This document shows positions 30,200 through 45,056 of a DNA stretch of 64,000 nucleotides, in pieces. The number at the start of each line of letters is the position of its first letter. The stretch's first letter is position 1. The notes under the pieces were generated by a model. The model had not been told where the DNA came from. It saw only the letters and a list, made by a program, of their open reading frames with translations, and did no database searches. A program made the translations under genes and the position numbers. The DNA comes from Heliopora coerulea (taxonomy: Eukaryota > Cnidaria > Anthozoa > Scleralcyonacea > Helioporidae), in NCBI GenBank assembly GCA_030142905.1, contig JASJOG010000149.1, positions 186,001-250,000 of the forward strand. Direction: 5' to 3'.

Positions 30200-33100
30200 G
30201 TGAAAAATCAAAGGTTAACCCCTTTACTTTTTAGTCCAATTTTTCGACCGAAAACAGTCAACGTAAATTCACCGAAAAACCACTCCAATCACTGCAAAAC
30301 TACTTTCTATGCAATAAACTTTCGTATTTTGATCTTATTTCGAAAGTTGAAAATTGATCGAAAAATCGTCAAAAACCAAAGGTTACCCCCTTTACTTTTT
30401 GGTGAAATTTTTCAACCTAAAATACTCAACGTAAATTCACCGAAAAACCACTCCAATCACTGCAAAACTACTTTCTATGCAATAAACTTTCATATTTTGA
30501 CCTTATTTCGAAAGTTGAAAATTGGTCGAAAAATCGTGAAAAACCAAAGGTTAACCCCTTTACTTTTTGGTGAAAATTTTCGAACTAAAATACTCAACGT
30601 AATTTCACCGAAAAACCACTCCAATCATTTCAAAACTACTTTCTATGCAATTAACTTTCATATTTTGACCTTATTTCGAAAGTTGAAAATTGGTCGAAAA
30701 ATCGTCAAAAACCAAAGGTTAACCCCTTTACTTTTTGGTCCAATTTTTCCACCGAAAATAGTCAACGTAAATTCACCGAAAAACTCTCCAATCACTGCAA
30801 AACTACTTTCTATGCAATAAACTTTCATATTTTGACCTTATTTCGAAAGTTGAAAATTGGTCGAAAAATCGTGAAAAACAAAAGGTTAACCCCTTTACTA
30901 TTTGGTCCATTTTTTCGACCGAAAACAGTCAACGTAAATTCACCGAAAAACGACTCCAATCACTGCAAATCCACTTTCTATGCAATAAATTTTCGTATTT
31001 TGACCTTATAATTGAAATATTTTGACCTTATATTGAAAATTGGTCGAAAAATCGTGAAAAATCAAAGGTTAACCCCTTTACTTTTTAGTCCAATTTTTCG
31101 ACCGAAAACAGTCAACGTAAATTCACCGAAAAACCACTCCAATCACTGCAAAACTACTTTCTATGCAATAAACTTTCGTATTTTGAACTTATTTCGAAAG
31201 TTGGAAATTGGTCGAAAAATCGTGAAAAACCAAATGTTAACCCCTTTACTTTTTGGTCCAATTTTTCCACCGAAAATAGTCAACGTAAATTCACCGAAAA
31301 ACTCTCCAATCACTGCAAAACTACTTTCTATGCAATAAACTTTCATATTTTGACCTTATTTCGAAAGTTGAAAATTGGTCGAAAAATCGTGAAAAACCAA
31401 AGGTTAACCCCTTTACTTTTTGGTCCATTTTTTCGACCGAAAACAGTCAACGTAAATTCACCGAAAAACGACTCCAATCACTGCAAATCCACTTTCTATA
31501 CAATAAATTTTCGTATTTTGACCTTATAATTGAAATATTTTGACCTTATATTGAAAATAGGTCGAAAAATCGTGAAAAATCAAAGGTTAACCACTTTACT
31601 TTTTAGTCCAATTTTTCGACCGAAAACAGTCAACGTAAATTCACCGAAAAACCACTCCAATCACTGCAAAACTACTTTCTATGCAATAAACTTTCGTATT
31701 TTGACCTTATTTCGAAAGTTGGAAATTGGTCGAAAAATCGTCAAAAACCAAATGTTAACCCCTTTACTTTTTGGTGAAATGTTTCGACTTAAAATACTCA
31801 ACGTAATTTCACCGAAAAACCACTCCAATCACTGCAAAACTACTTTCTATGCAATAAACTTTCATATTTTGACCTTATTTCGAAAGTTGAAAATTGGTCG
31901 AAAAATCGTGAAAAACCAAAGGTTAACCCCTTTACTTTTTGGTCCAATTTTTCCACAGAAAATAGTCAACGTAAATTCACCGAAAAACCACTCCAATCAC
32001 AGCAAAACCACTTTCTATGCAATAAACTTTCGTATTTTGACCTTATTTCGAAAGTTGAAAATTGGTCGATAAATCGTGAAAAATCAAAGGTTAACCCCTT
32101 TACTTTTTAGTCCAATTTTTCGACCGAAAACAGTCAACGTAAATTCACCGAAAAACCACTCCAATCACTGCAAAACTACTTTCTATGCAATAAACTTTCG
32201 TATTTTGATCTTATTTCGAAAGTTGAAAATTGATCGAAAAATCGTCAAAAACCAAAAGTTACCCCCTTTACTTTTTGGTGAAATTTTTCAACCTAAAATA
32301 CTCAACGTAAATTCACCGAAAAACCACTCCAATCACTGCAAAACTACTTTCTATGCAATAAACTTTCATATTTTGACCTTATTTCGAAAGTTGAAAATTG
32401 GTCGAAAAATCGTGAAAAACCAAAGGTTAACCCCTTTACTTTTTGATGAAAATTTTCGAACTAAAATACTCAACGTAATTTCACCGAAAAACCACTCCAA
32501 TCATTTCAAAACTACTTTCTATGCAATTAACTTTCATATTTTGACCTTATTTCGAAAGTTGAAAATTGGTCGAAAAATCGTCAAAAACCAAAGGTTAACC
32601 CCTTTACTTTTTGGTCCAATTTTTCCACCGAAAATAGTCAACGTAAATTCACCGAAAAACTCTCCAATCACTGCAAAACTACTTTCTATGCAATAAACTT
32701 TCATATTTTGAACTTATTTCGAAAGTTGAAAATTGGTCGAAAAATCGTGAAAAACCAAAGGTTAACCCCTTTACTATTTGGTCCATTTTTTCGACCGAAA
32801 ACAGTCAACGTAAATTCACCGAAAAACGACTCCAATCACTGCAAATCCACTTTCTATGCAATAAATTTTCGTATTTTGACCTTATAATTGAAATATTTTG
32901 ACCTTATATTGAAAATTGGTCGAAAAATCGTGAAAAATCAAAGGTTAACCCCTTTACTTTTTAGTCCAATTTTTCGACCGAAAACAGTCAACGTAAATTC
33001 ACCGAAAAACCACTCCAATCACTGCAAAACTACTTTCTATGCAATAAACTTTCGTATTTTGAACTTATTTCGAAAGTTGGAAATTGGTCGAAAAATCGTG

Positions 33101-35827
33101 AAAAACCAAATGTTAACCCCTTTACTTTTTGGTCCAATTTTTCCACCGAAAATAGTCAACGTAAATTCACCGAAAAACTCTCCAATCACTGCAAAACTAC
33201 TTTCTATGCAATAAACTTTCATATTTTGACCTTATTTCGAAAGTTGAAAATTGGTCGAAAAATCGTGAAAAACCAAAGGTTAACCCCTTTACTTTTTGGT
33301 CCATTTTTTCGACCGAAAACAGTCAACGTAAATTCACCGAAAAACGACTCCAATCACTGCAAATCCACTTTCTATACAATAAATTTTCGTATTTTGACCT
33401 TATAATTGAAATATTTTGACCTTATATTGAAAATTGGTCGAAAAATCGTGAAAAATCAAAGGTTAACCACTTTACTTTTTAGTCCAATTTTTCGACCGAA
33501 AACAGTCAACGTAAATTCACCGAAAAACCACTCCAATCACTGCAAAACTACTTTCTATGCAATAAACTTTCGTATTTTGACCTTATTTCGAAAGTTGGAA
33601 ATTGGTCGAAAAATCGTCAAAAACCAAATGTTAACCCCTTTACTTTTTGGTGAAATGTTTCGACTTAAAATACTCAACGTAATTTCACCGAAAAACCACT
33701 CCAATCACTGCAAAACTACTTTCTATGCAATAAACTTTCATATTTTGACCTTATTTCGAAAGTTGAAAATTGGTCGAAAAATCGTGAAAAACCAAAGGTT
33801 AACCCCTTTACTTTTTGGTCCAATTTTTCCACCGAAAATAGTCAACGTAAATTCACCGAAAAACCACTCCAATCACAGCAAAACCACTTTCTATGCAATA
33901 AACTTTCGTATTTTGACCTTATTTCGAAAGTTGAAAATTGGTCGATAAATCGTGAAAAATCAAAGGTTAACCCCTTTACTTTTTAGTCCAATTTTTCGAC
34001 CGAAAACAGTCAACGTAAATTCACCGAAAAACCACTCCAATCACTGCAAAACTACTTTCTATGCAATAAACTTTCGTATTTTGATCTTATTTCGAAAGTT
34101 GAAAATTGATCGAAAAATCGTCAAAAACCAAAGGTTACCCCCTTTACTTTTTGGTGAAATTTTTCAACCTAAAATACTCAACGTAAATTCACCGAAAAAC
34201 CACTCCAATCACTGCAAAACTACTTTCTATGCAATAAACTTTCATATTTTGACCTTATTTCGAAAGTTGAAAATTGGTCGAAAAATCGTGAAAAACCAAA
34301 GGTTAACCCCTTTACTTTTTGGTGAAAATTTTCGAACTAAAATACTCAACGTAATTTCACCGAAAAACCACTCCAATCATTTCAAAACTACTTTCTATGC
34401 AATTAACTTTCATATTTTGACCTTATTTCGAAAGTTGAAAATTGGTCGAAAAATCGTCAAAAACCAAAGGTTAACCCCTTTACTTTTTGGTCCAATTTTT
34501 CCACCGAAAATAGTCAACGTAAATTCACCGAAAAACTCTCCAATCACTGCAAAACTACTTTCTATGCAATAAACTTTCATATTTTGACCTTATTTCGAAA
34601 GTTGAAAATTGGTCGAAAAATCGTGAAAAACCAAAGGTTAACCCCTTTACTATTTGGTCCATTTTTTCGACCGAAAACAGTCAACGTAAATTCACCGAAA
34701 AACGACACCAATCACTGCAAATCCACTTTCTATGCAATAAATTTTCGTATTTTGACCTTATAATTGAAATATTTTGACCTTATATTGAAAATTGGTCGAA
34801 AAATCGTGAAAAATCAAAGGTTAACCCCTTTACTTTTTAGTCCAATTTTTCGACCGAAAACAGTCTACGTAAATTTACCGAAAAACCACTCCAATCACTG
34901 CAAAACTACTTTCTATGCAATAAACTTTCGTATTTTGAACTTATTTCGAAAGTTGGAAATTGGTCGAAAAATCGTGAAAAACCAAATGTTAACCCCTTTA
35001 CTTTTTGGTCCAATTTTTCCACCGAAAATAGTCAACGTAAATTCACCGAAAAACTCTCCAATCACTGCAAAACTACTTTCTATGCAATAAACTTTCATAT
35101 TTTGACCTTATTTCGAAAGTTGAAAATTGGTCGAAAAATCGTGAAAAACCAAAGGTTAACCCCTTTACTTTTTGGTCCATTTTTTCGACCGAAAACAGTC
35201 AACGTAAATTCACCGAAAAACGACTCCAATCACTGCAAATCCACTTTCTATACAATAAATTTTCGTATTTTAACCTTATAATTGAAATATTTTGACCTTA
35301 TATTGAAAATTGGTCGAAAAATCGTGAAAAATCAAAGGTTAACCACTTTACTTTTTAGTCCAATTTTTCGACCGAAAACAGTCAACGTAAATTCACCGAA
35401 AAACCACTCCAATCACTGCAAAACTACTTTCTATGCAATAAACTTTCGTATTTTGACCTTATTTCGAAAGTTGGAAATTGGTCGAAAAATCGTCAAAAAC
35501 CAAATGTTAACCCCTTTACTTTTTGGTGAAATGTTTCGACTTAAAATACTCAACGTAATTTCACCGAAAAACCACTCCAATCACTGCAAAACTACTTTCT
35601 ATGCAATAAACTTTCATATTTTGACCTTATTTCGAAAGTTGAAAATTGGTCGAAAAATCGTGAAAAACCAAAGGTTAACCCCTTTACTTTTTGGTCCAAT
35701 TTTTCCACCGAAAATAGTCAACGTAAATTCACCGAAAAACCACTCCAATCACAGCAAAACCACTTTCTATGCAATAAACTTTCGTATTTTGACCTTATTT
35801 CGAAAGTTGAAAATTGGTCGATAAATC
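30200..35827 (+). repeat. Three tandem copies of an 11-monomer, 1,876-bp HOR
   Basis: Copies begin at 30,200, 32,076 and 33,952, exactly 1,876 bp apart. Landmarks at 31,012/32,888/34,764 and 31,530/33,406/35,282 keep the same spacing. Each unit is an 8-monomer block (1,358 bp) plus a 3-monomer block (518 bp). The length equals 11 x 168 with two 183-bp and two 167-bp monomers. Copies differ by only a few substitutions, such as CGACCTAAA versus CGACTTAAA and a CTACGTAAATTTACC change near 34,864. A partial copy lies just upstream (29,822-30,199), and the same order begins at 3,906 and 20,694. This is the most regular higher-order structure in the window. Confidence 0.9.
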
Positions 35828-38800
35828 GTGAAAAATCAAAGGTTAACCCCTTTACTTTTTAGTCCAATTTTTCGACCGAAAACAGTCAACGTAAATTCAC
35901 CGAAAAACCACTCCAATCACTGCAAAACTACTTTCTATGCAATAAACTTTCGTATTTTGACCTTATTTCGAAAGTTAGAAATTGATCGATAAATCGTCAA
36001 AAACAAAAGGTTAACCCATTTACTTTTTGGTCCAATTTTTCGACCGAAAACAGTCAACGTAAATTCACCGAAAAACCACTCCAATCACTGCAAAACCACT
36101 TTCTATGCAATAAACTTTCGTATTACGACCTTATTTCGAAAGTTGAAAATTGGTGGAAAAATCGTGAAAAATCAAAGGTTAACCCCTTTACTTTTTAGTC
36201 CAATTTTTCGACCGAAAACAGTCAACGTAAATTCACCGAAAAACCACTCCAATCACTGCAAAACTACTTTCTATGCAATAAACTTTCGTATTTTGATGTT
36301 ATTTCGAAAGTTGAAAATTGATCGAAAAATCGTCAAAAACCAAAGGTTAACCCCTTTACTTTTTGGTGAAATTTTTCAACCTAAAATACTCAACGTAAAT
36401 TCACCGAAAAACCACTCCAATCACTGCAAAACTACTTTCTATGCAATAAACTTTCATATTTTGACCTTATTTCGAAAGTTGAAAATTGGTCGAAAAATCG
36501 TGAAAAACCAAAGGTTAACCCCTTTACTTTTTGGTCCAATTTTTCGAACGAAAAAAGTCAACGTAATTTTACCGAAAAACCACTCCAATCATTTCAAAAC
36601 TACTTTCTATGCAATAAACTTTCGTATTTTGATCTTATTTCGAAAGTTGAAAATTGATCGAAAAATCGTCAAAAACCAAAGGTTAACCCCTTTACTTTTT
36701 GGTGAAATTTTTCGACCTAAAATACTCAACGTAATTTAACCGAAAAATCACTCCAATCACTGCAAAACTACTTTCTATGCCATTAACTTTCATATTTTGA
36801 CCTTATTTCGAAAGTTGAAAATTGGTAGAAAAATCGTGATAAACCAAAGGTTAACCCCTTTACTTTTTGGTCCAATTTTTCGACCGAAAATAGTCTACGT
36901 AAATTCACCGAAAAACCACTCCAATCACTGCAAAACCACTTTCTATGCAATAAACTTTCGTATTTTGACCTTATTTCGAAAGTGGGAAATTGGTCGAAAA
37001 ATCGTGAAAAACCAAAGGTTAACCCCCTTACTTTTTGGTCAAATTTTTCGACCTAAAATACTCAACGTAATTTCACCGAAAAACCACTCCAATCATTTCA
37101 AAACTACTTTCTATGCAATTAACTTTCATATTTTGACCTTATTTCGAAAGTTGAAAATTGGTCGAAAAATCGTGAAAAACCAAAGGTTAACCCCTTTACT
37201 TTTTGGTCCAATTTTTCCACCGAAAATAGTCAACGTAAATTCACCGAAAAACTCTCCAATCACTGCAAAACTACTTTCTATGCAATAAACTTTCATATTT
37301 TGACCTTATTTCGAAAGTTGAAAATTGGTCGAAAAATCGTGAAAAACCAAAGGTTAACCCCTTTACTTTTTGGTCCATTTTTTCGACCGAAAACAGTCAA
37401 CGTAAATTCACCGAAAAACGACTCCAATCACTGCAAATCCACTTTCTATGCAATAAATTTTCGTATTTTGACCTTATAATTGAAATATTTTGACCTTATA
37501 TTGAAAATTGGTCGAAAAATCGTCAAAAACCAAAGGTTAACCCCTTTACTTTTTGGTCCAATTTTTCGACCGAAAACAGTCAACGTAAATTCACCGAAAA
37601 ACCACTCCAATCACTGCAAAACTACTTTCTATGCAATAAACTTTCGTATTTTGACCTTATTTCGAAAGTTGGAAATTGGTCGAAAAATCGTCAAAAACCA
37701 AAGGTTAACCCCTTTACTTTTTGGTTAAATTTTTCGACCTAAAATACTCAACGTAAATTCACCGAAAAACCACTCCAATCACTGCAAAACTACTTTCTAT
37801 GCAATAAACTTTCATATTTTGACCTTATTTCGAAAGTTGAAAATTGGTGGAAAAATCGTGAAAAACCAAAGGTTAACCCCTTTACTTTTTGGTCCAATTT
37901 TTAGACCGAAAATAGTCAACGTAATTTTACCGAAAAACCACTCCAATCATTTCAAAACTACTTTCTATGCAATAAACTTTCGTATTTTGATCTTATTTCG
38001 AAAGTTGAAAATTGATCGAAAAATCGTCAAAAACCAAAGGTTAACCCCTTTACTTTTTGGTGAAATTTTTCGACCTAAAATACTCAACGTAATTTCACCG
38101 AAAAATCACTCCAATCACTGCAAAACTACTTTCTATGCCATTAACTTTCATATTTTGACCTTATTTCGAAAGTTGAAAATTGGTAGAAAAATCGTGATAA
38201 ACCAAAGGTTAACCCCTTTACTTTTTGGTCCAATTTTTGACCGAAAATAGTCTACGTAAATTCACCGAAAAACCACTCCAATCACTGCAAAACCACTTTC
38301 TATGCAATAAACTTTCGTATTTTGACCTTATTTCGAAAGTGGGAAATTGGTCGAAAAATCGTCAAAAACCAAAGGTTAACCCATTTACTTTTTGGTCAAA
38401 TTTTTCGACCTAAAATACTCAACGTAATTTCACCGAAAAACCACTCCAATCATTTCAAAACTACTTTCTATGCAATTAACTTTCATATTTTGACCTTATT
38501 TCGAAAGTTGAAAATTGGTAGAAAAATCGTGATAAACCAAAGGTTAACCCCTTTACTTTTTGGTCCAATTTTTCGACCGAAAATAGTCTACGTAAATTCA
38601 CCGAAAAACCACTCCAATCACTGCAAAACCACTTTCTATGCAATAAACTTTCGTATTTTGACCTTATTTCGAAAGTTGAAAATTGGTCGAAAAATCGTCA
38701 AAAACCAAAGGTTAACCCCCTTAGTTTTTGGTCAAATTTTTCGACCTAAAATACTCAATGTAATTTCACCGAAAAACCACTCCAATCATTTCAAAACTAC

Positions 38801-41800
38801 TTTCTATGCAATTAACTTTCATATTTTGACCTTATTTCGAAAGTGGAAAATTGGTCGAAAAATCGTGAAAAACCAAAGGTTAACCCCTTTACTTTTTGGT
38901 CCAATTTTTCCACCGAAAATAGTCAACGTAAATTCACCGAAAAACCACTCCAATCACTGCAAAACTACTTTCTATGCAATAAACTTTCATATTTTGACCT
39001 TATTTCGAAAGTTGAAAATTGTTCGAAAAATCGTGAAAAACCAAAGGTTAACCCCTTTACTTTTTGGTCCAATTTTTCCACCGAAAATAGTCAACATAAA
39101 TTCACCGAAAAACCACTCCAATCACTGCAAAACCACTTTCTATGCAATAAACTTTCGTATTTTGACCTTATTTCGAAAGTTGGAAATTGATCGAAAGATC
39201 GTCAAAAACCAAAGGTTAACCCCTTTACTTTTTGGTAAAATTTTTCGACCTAAAATACTCAACGTAATTTCACCGAAAAACCACTCCAATCATTTCAAAA
39301 CTACTTTCTATGCAATAAACGTTCGTATTTTGACCTTATTTCGAAAGTTGAAAATTGATCGAAAAATCGTAAAAAACCAAAGGTTAACCCCTTTACTTTT
39401 TGGTGAAATTTTTCGACCTAAAATACTCAACGTAATTTCACCGAAAAACCACTCCAATCACTGCAAAACCACTTTCTATGCAATAAACTTTCGTATTTTG
39501 ACCTTATTTCGAAAGTTGAAAATTGGTCGAAAAATCGTGAAAAATCAAAGGTTAACCCCTTTACTTTTTAGTCCAATTTTTCGACCGAAAACAGTCAACG
39601 TAAATTCACCGAAAAACCACTCCAATCACTGCAAAACTACTTTCTATGCAATAAACTTTCGTATTTTGACCTTATTTCGAAAGTTGAAAATTGGTCGAAA
39701 AATCGTCAAAAACCAAAGGTTAACCCCTTTACTTTTTGGTGAAATTTTTCGACCGAAAACAGTCAACGTAATTTCACCGAAAAACCACTCCAATCACTGC
39801 AAAACTACTTTCTATGCAATAAACTTTCATATTTTGACCTTATTTCGAAAGTTGGAAATTGGTCGATAAATCGTCAAAAACCAATGGTTAACCCCTTTAC
39901 TTTTTGGTGAAATTTTTCGACCTAAAATACTCAACGTAAATTCACCGAAAAACCACTCCAATCACTGCAAAACTACTTTCTATGCAATAAACTTTCGTAT
40001 TTTGACCTTATTTCGAAAGTTGGAAATTGGTCGATAAATCGTCAAAAACCAAAGGTTAACCCCTTTACTTTTTGGTGAAATTTTTCGACCTAAAATACTC
40101 AACGTAATTTCACCGAAAAACCACTCCAATCACTGCAAAACTACTTTCTATGCAATAAACTTTCGTATTTTGACCTTATTTCGAAAGTTGGAAATTGATC
40201 GATAAATCGTCAAAAACCAAAGGTTAACCCTTTTACATTTTGGTCCAATTTTTCGACCGAAAACAGTCAACTTAAATTCACCGAAAAACCACTCCAATCA
40301 CTGCAAAACTACTTTCTATGCAATAAACTTTCTTATTTTGACCTTATTTCGAAAGTTGAAAATTGGTCGAAAAATCGTGAAAAACAAAAGGTTAACCCCT
40401 TTACTTTTTGGTCCAATTTTTCCACCGAAAATAGTCAACGTAAATTCACCGAAAAACCACTCCAATCACTGCAAAACCACTTTCTATGCAATAAACTTTC
40501 GTATTTTGACCTTATTTCGAAAGTTGAAAATTGGTCGATAAATCGTGAAAAATCAAAGGTTAACCCCTTTACTTTTTAGTCCAATTTTTCGACCGAAAAC
40601 AGTCAACGTAAATTCACCGAAAAACCACTCCAATCACTGCAAAACTACTTTCTATGCAATAAACTTTCATATTTTGACCTTATTTCGAAAGTTGAAAATT
40701 GGTCGAAAAATCGTGAAAAACCAAAGGTTAACCCCTTTACTTTTTGGTGAAATTTTTCGACCTAAAATACTCAACGTAATTTCACCGAAAAACCACTCCA
40801 ATCATTTCAAAACTACTTTCTATGCAATAAACTTTCGTATTTTGATCTTATTTCGAAAGTTGAAAATTGATGGAAAAATCGTCAAAAACCAAAGGTTAAC
40901 CCCTTTACTTTTTGGTGAAATTTTTCGACCGAAAACAGTCAACGTAATTTCACCGAAAATCCACTCCAATCACTGCAAAACTACTTTCTATGCAATAAAC
41001 TTTCATATTTTGAACTTATTTCGAAAGTTGGAAATTGGTCGATAAATCGTCAAAAACCAAAGGTTAACCCCTTTACTTTTTGGTGAAATTTTTCGACCTA
41101 AAATACTCAACGTAATTTCACCGAAAAACCACTCCAATCACTGCAAAACTACTTTCTATGCAATAAACTTTCGTATTTTGACCTTATTTCGAAAGTTGGA
41201 AATTGATCGATAAATCGTCAAAAACCAAAGGTTAACCCTTTTACATTTTGGTCCAATTTTTCGACCGAAAACAGTCAACTTAAATTCACCGAAAAACCAC
41301 TCCAATCACTGCAAAACAACTTTCTATGCAATAAACTTTCTTATTTTGACCTTATTTCGAAAGTTGAAAATTGGTCGAAAAATCGTGAAAAATCAAAGGT
41401 TAACCCCTTTACTTTTTAGTCCAATTTTTCGACCGAAAACAGTCAACGTAAATTCACCGAAAAACCACTCCAATCACTGCAAAACCACTTTCTATGCAAT
41501 AAACTTTCATATTTTGACCTTATTTCGAAAGTTGAAAATTGGTCCAAAAATCGTGAAAAACCAAAGGTTAACCCCTTTACTTTTTGGTGAAATTTTTCGA
41601 GCTAAAATACTCAACGTAATTTCACCGAAAAACCACTCCAATCACAGCAAAACTACTTTCTATGCAATTAAAATTTCATATTTTGACCTTATTTCGAAAG
41701 TTGAAAATTGGTCGAAAAATCGTGAAAAACCAAAGGTTAACCCCTTTACTTTTTGGTCCAATTTTTAGACCGAAAATAGTCAACGTAATTTTACCGAAAA

Positions 41801-44800
41801 ACCACTCCAATCATTTCAAAACTACTTTCTATGCAATAAACTTTCGTATTTTGATCTTATTTCGAAAGTTGAAAATTGATCGAAAAATCGTCAAAAACCA
41901 AAGGTTAACCCCTTTACTTTTTGGTGAAATTTTTCGACCTAAAATACTCAACGTAATTTCACCGAAAAATCACTCCAATCACTGCAAAACTACTTTCTAT
42001 GCAATTAACTTTCATATTTTGACCTTATTTCGAAAGTTAAAAATTGGTAGAAAAATCGTGATAAACCAAAGGTTAACCCCTTTACTTTTTGGTCCAATTT
42101 TTCGACCGAAAATAGTCTACGTAAATTCACCGAAAAACCACTCCAATCACTGCAAAACCACTTTCTATGCAATAAACTTTCGTATTTTGACCTTATTTCG
42201 AAAGTGGGAAATTGGTCGAAAAATCGTGAAAAACCAAAGGTTAACCCCCTTAGTTTTTGGTCAAATTTTTCGACCTAAAATACTCAACGTAATTTCACCG
42301 AAAAACCACTCCAATCATTTCAAAACTACTTTCTATGCAATTAACTTTCATATTTTGACCTTATTTCGAAAGTTGAAAATTGGTCGAAAAATCGTGAAAA
42401 ACCAAAGGTTAACCCCTTTACTTTTTGGTCCAATTTTTCCACCGAAAATAGTCAACGTAAATTCACCGAAAAACTCTCATATCACTGCAAAACTACTTTC
42501 TATGCAATAAACTTTCATATTTTGACCTTATTTCGAAAGTTGAAAATTGGTCGAAAAATCGTGAAAAACCAAAGGTTAACCCCTTTACTTTTTGGTCCAT
42601 TTTTTCGACCGAAAACAGTCAACGTAAATTCACCGAAAAACGACTCCAATCACTGCAAATCCACTTTCTATGCAATAAATTTTCGTATTTTGACCTTATA
42701 ATTGAAATATTTTGACCTTATATTGAAAATTGGTCGAAAAATCGTGAAAAATCAAAGGTTAACCACTTTACTTTTTAGTCCAATTTTTCGACCGAAAACA
42801 GTCAACGTAAATTCACCGAAAAACCACTCCAATCACTGCAAAACTACTTTCTATGCAATAAACTTTCGTATTTTGACCTTATTTCGAAAGTTGGAAATTG
42901 GTCGAAAAATCGTCAAAAACCAAAGGTTAACCCCTTTACTTTTTGGTGAAATGTTTCGACCTAAAATACTCAACGTAATTTCACCGAAAAACCACTCCAA
43001 TCACTGCAAAACTACTTTCTATGCAATAAACTTTCATATTTTGACCTTATTTCGAAAGTTGAAAATTGGACGAAAAATCGTGAAAAACCAAAGGTTAACC
43101 CCTTTACTTTTTGGTCCAATTTTTCCACCGAAAATAGTCAACATAAATTCACCGAAAAACCACTCCAATCACTGCAAAACCACTTTCTATGCAATAAACT
43201 TTCGTATTTTGACCTTATTTCGAAAGTTGGAAATTGATCGAAAGATCGTCAAAAACCAAAGGTTAACCCCTTTACTTTTTGGTGAAATTTTTCGACCTAA
43301 AATACTCAACGTAATTTCACCGAAAAACCACTCCAATCATTTCAAAACTACTTTCTATGCAATAAACGTTCGTATTTTGACCTTATTTCGAAAGTTGAAA
43401 ATTGATCGAAAAATCGTAAAAAACCAAAGGTTAACCCCTTTACTTTTTGGTGAAATTTTTCGACCTAAAATACTCAACGTAATTTCACCGAAAAACCACT
43501 CCAATCACTGCAAAACCACTTTCTATGCAATAAACTTTCGTATTTCGACCTTATTTCGAAAGTTGAAAATTGGTCGAAAAATCGTGAAAAATCAAAGGTT
43601 AACCCCTTTACTTTTTAGTCCAATTTTTCGACCGAAAACAGTCAACGTAAATTCACCGAAAAACCACTCCAATCACTGCAAAACTACTTTCTATGCAATA
43701 AACTTTCGTATTTTGACCTTATTTCGAAAGTTGAAAATTGATGGAAAAATCGTCAAAAACCAAAGGTTAACCCCTTTACTTTTTGGTGAAATTTTTCGAC
43801 CGAAAAATTTCAACGTAATTTCACCGAAAATCCACTCCAATCACTGCAAAACTACTTTCTATGCAATAAACTTTCATATTTTGACCTTATTTCGAAAGTT
43901 GGAAATTGGTCGATAAATCGTCAAAAACCAATGGTTAACCCCTTTACTTTTTGGTGAAATTTTTCGACCTAAAATACTCAACGTAATTTCACCGAAAAAC
44001 CACTCCAATCACTGCAAAACTACTTTCTATGCAATAAACGTTCGTATTTTGACCTTATTTCGAAAGTTGAAAATTGATCGAAAAATCGTGAAAAACCAAA
44101 GGTTAACCCCTTTACTTTTTGGTCCATTTTTTCGACCTAAAATACTCAACGTAATTTCACCGAAAAACGACTCCAATCACTGCAAATCCACTTTCTATGC
44201 AATAAACTTTCGTATTTTGACCTTATTTCGAAAGTTGAAAATTGGTCGAAAAATCGTGAAAAATCAAAGGTTAACCCCTTTACTTTTTAGTCCAATTTTT
44301 CGACCGAAAACAGTCAACGTAAATTCACCGAAAAACCACTCCAATCACTGCAAAACTACTTTCTATGCAATAAACTTTCGTATTTTGACCTTATTTCGAA
44401 AGTTGAAAATTGATGGAAAAATCGTCAAAAACCAAAGGTTAACCCCTTTACTTTTTGGTGAAATTTTTCGACCGAAAACAGTCAACGTAATTTCACCGAA
44501 AATCCACTCCAATCACTGCAAAACTACTTTCTATGCAATAAACTTTCATATTTTGACCTTATTTCGAAAGTTGGAAATTGGTCGATAAATCGTCAAAAAC
44601 CAATGGTTAACCCCTTTACTTTTTGGTGAAATTTTTCGACCTAAAATACTCAACGTAATTTCACCGAAAAACCACTCCAATCACTGCAAAACTACTTTCT
44701 ATGCAATAAACTTTCGTATTTTGACCTTATTTCGAAAGTTGGAAATTGGTCGATAAATCGTCAAAAACCAAAGGTTAACCCCTTTACTTTTTGGTGAAAT

Positions 44801-45056
44801 TTTTCGACCTAAAATACTCAACGTAATTTCACCGAAAAACCACTCCAATCACTGCAAAACTACTTTCTATGCAATAAACTTTCGTATTTTGACCTTATTT
44901 CGAAAGTTGGAAATTGATCGATAAATCGTCAAAAACCAAAGGTTAACCCTTTTACATTTTGGTCCAATTTTTCGACCGAAAACAGTCAACTTAAATTCAC
45001 CGAAAAACCACTCCAATCACTGCAAAACTACTTTCTATGCAATAAACTTTCTTATT

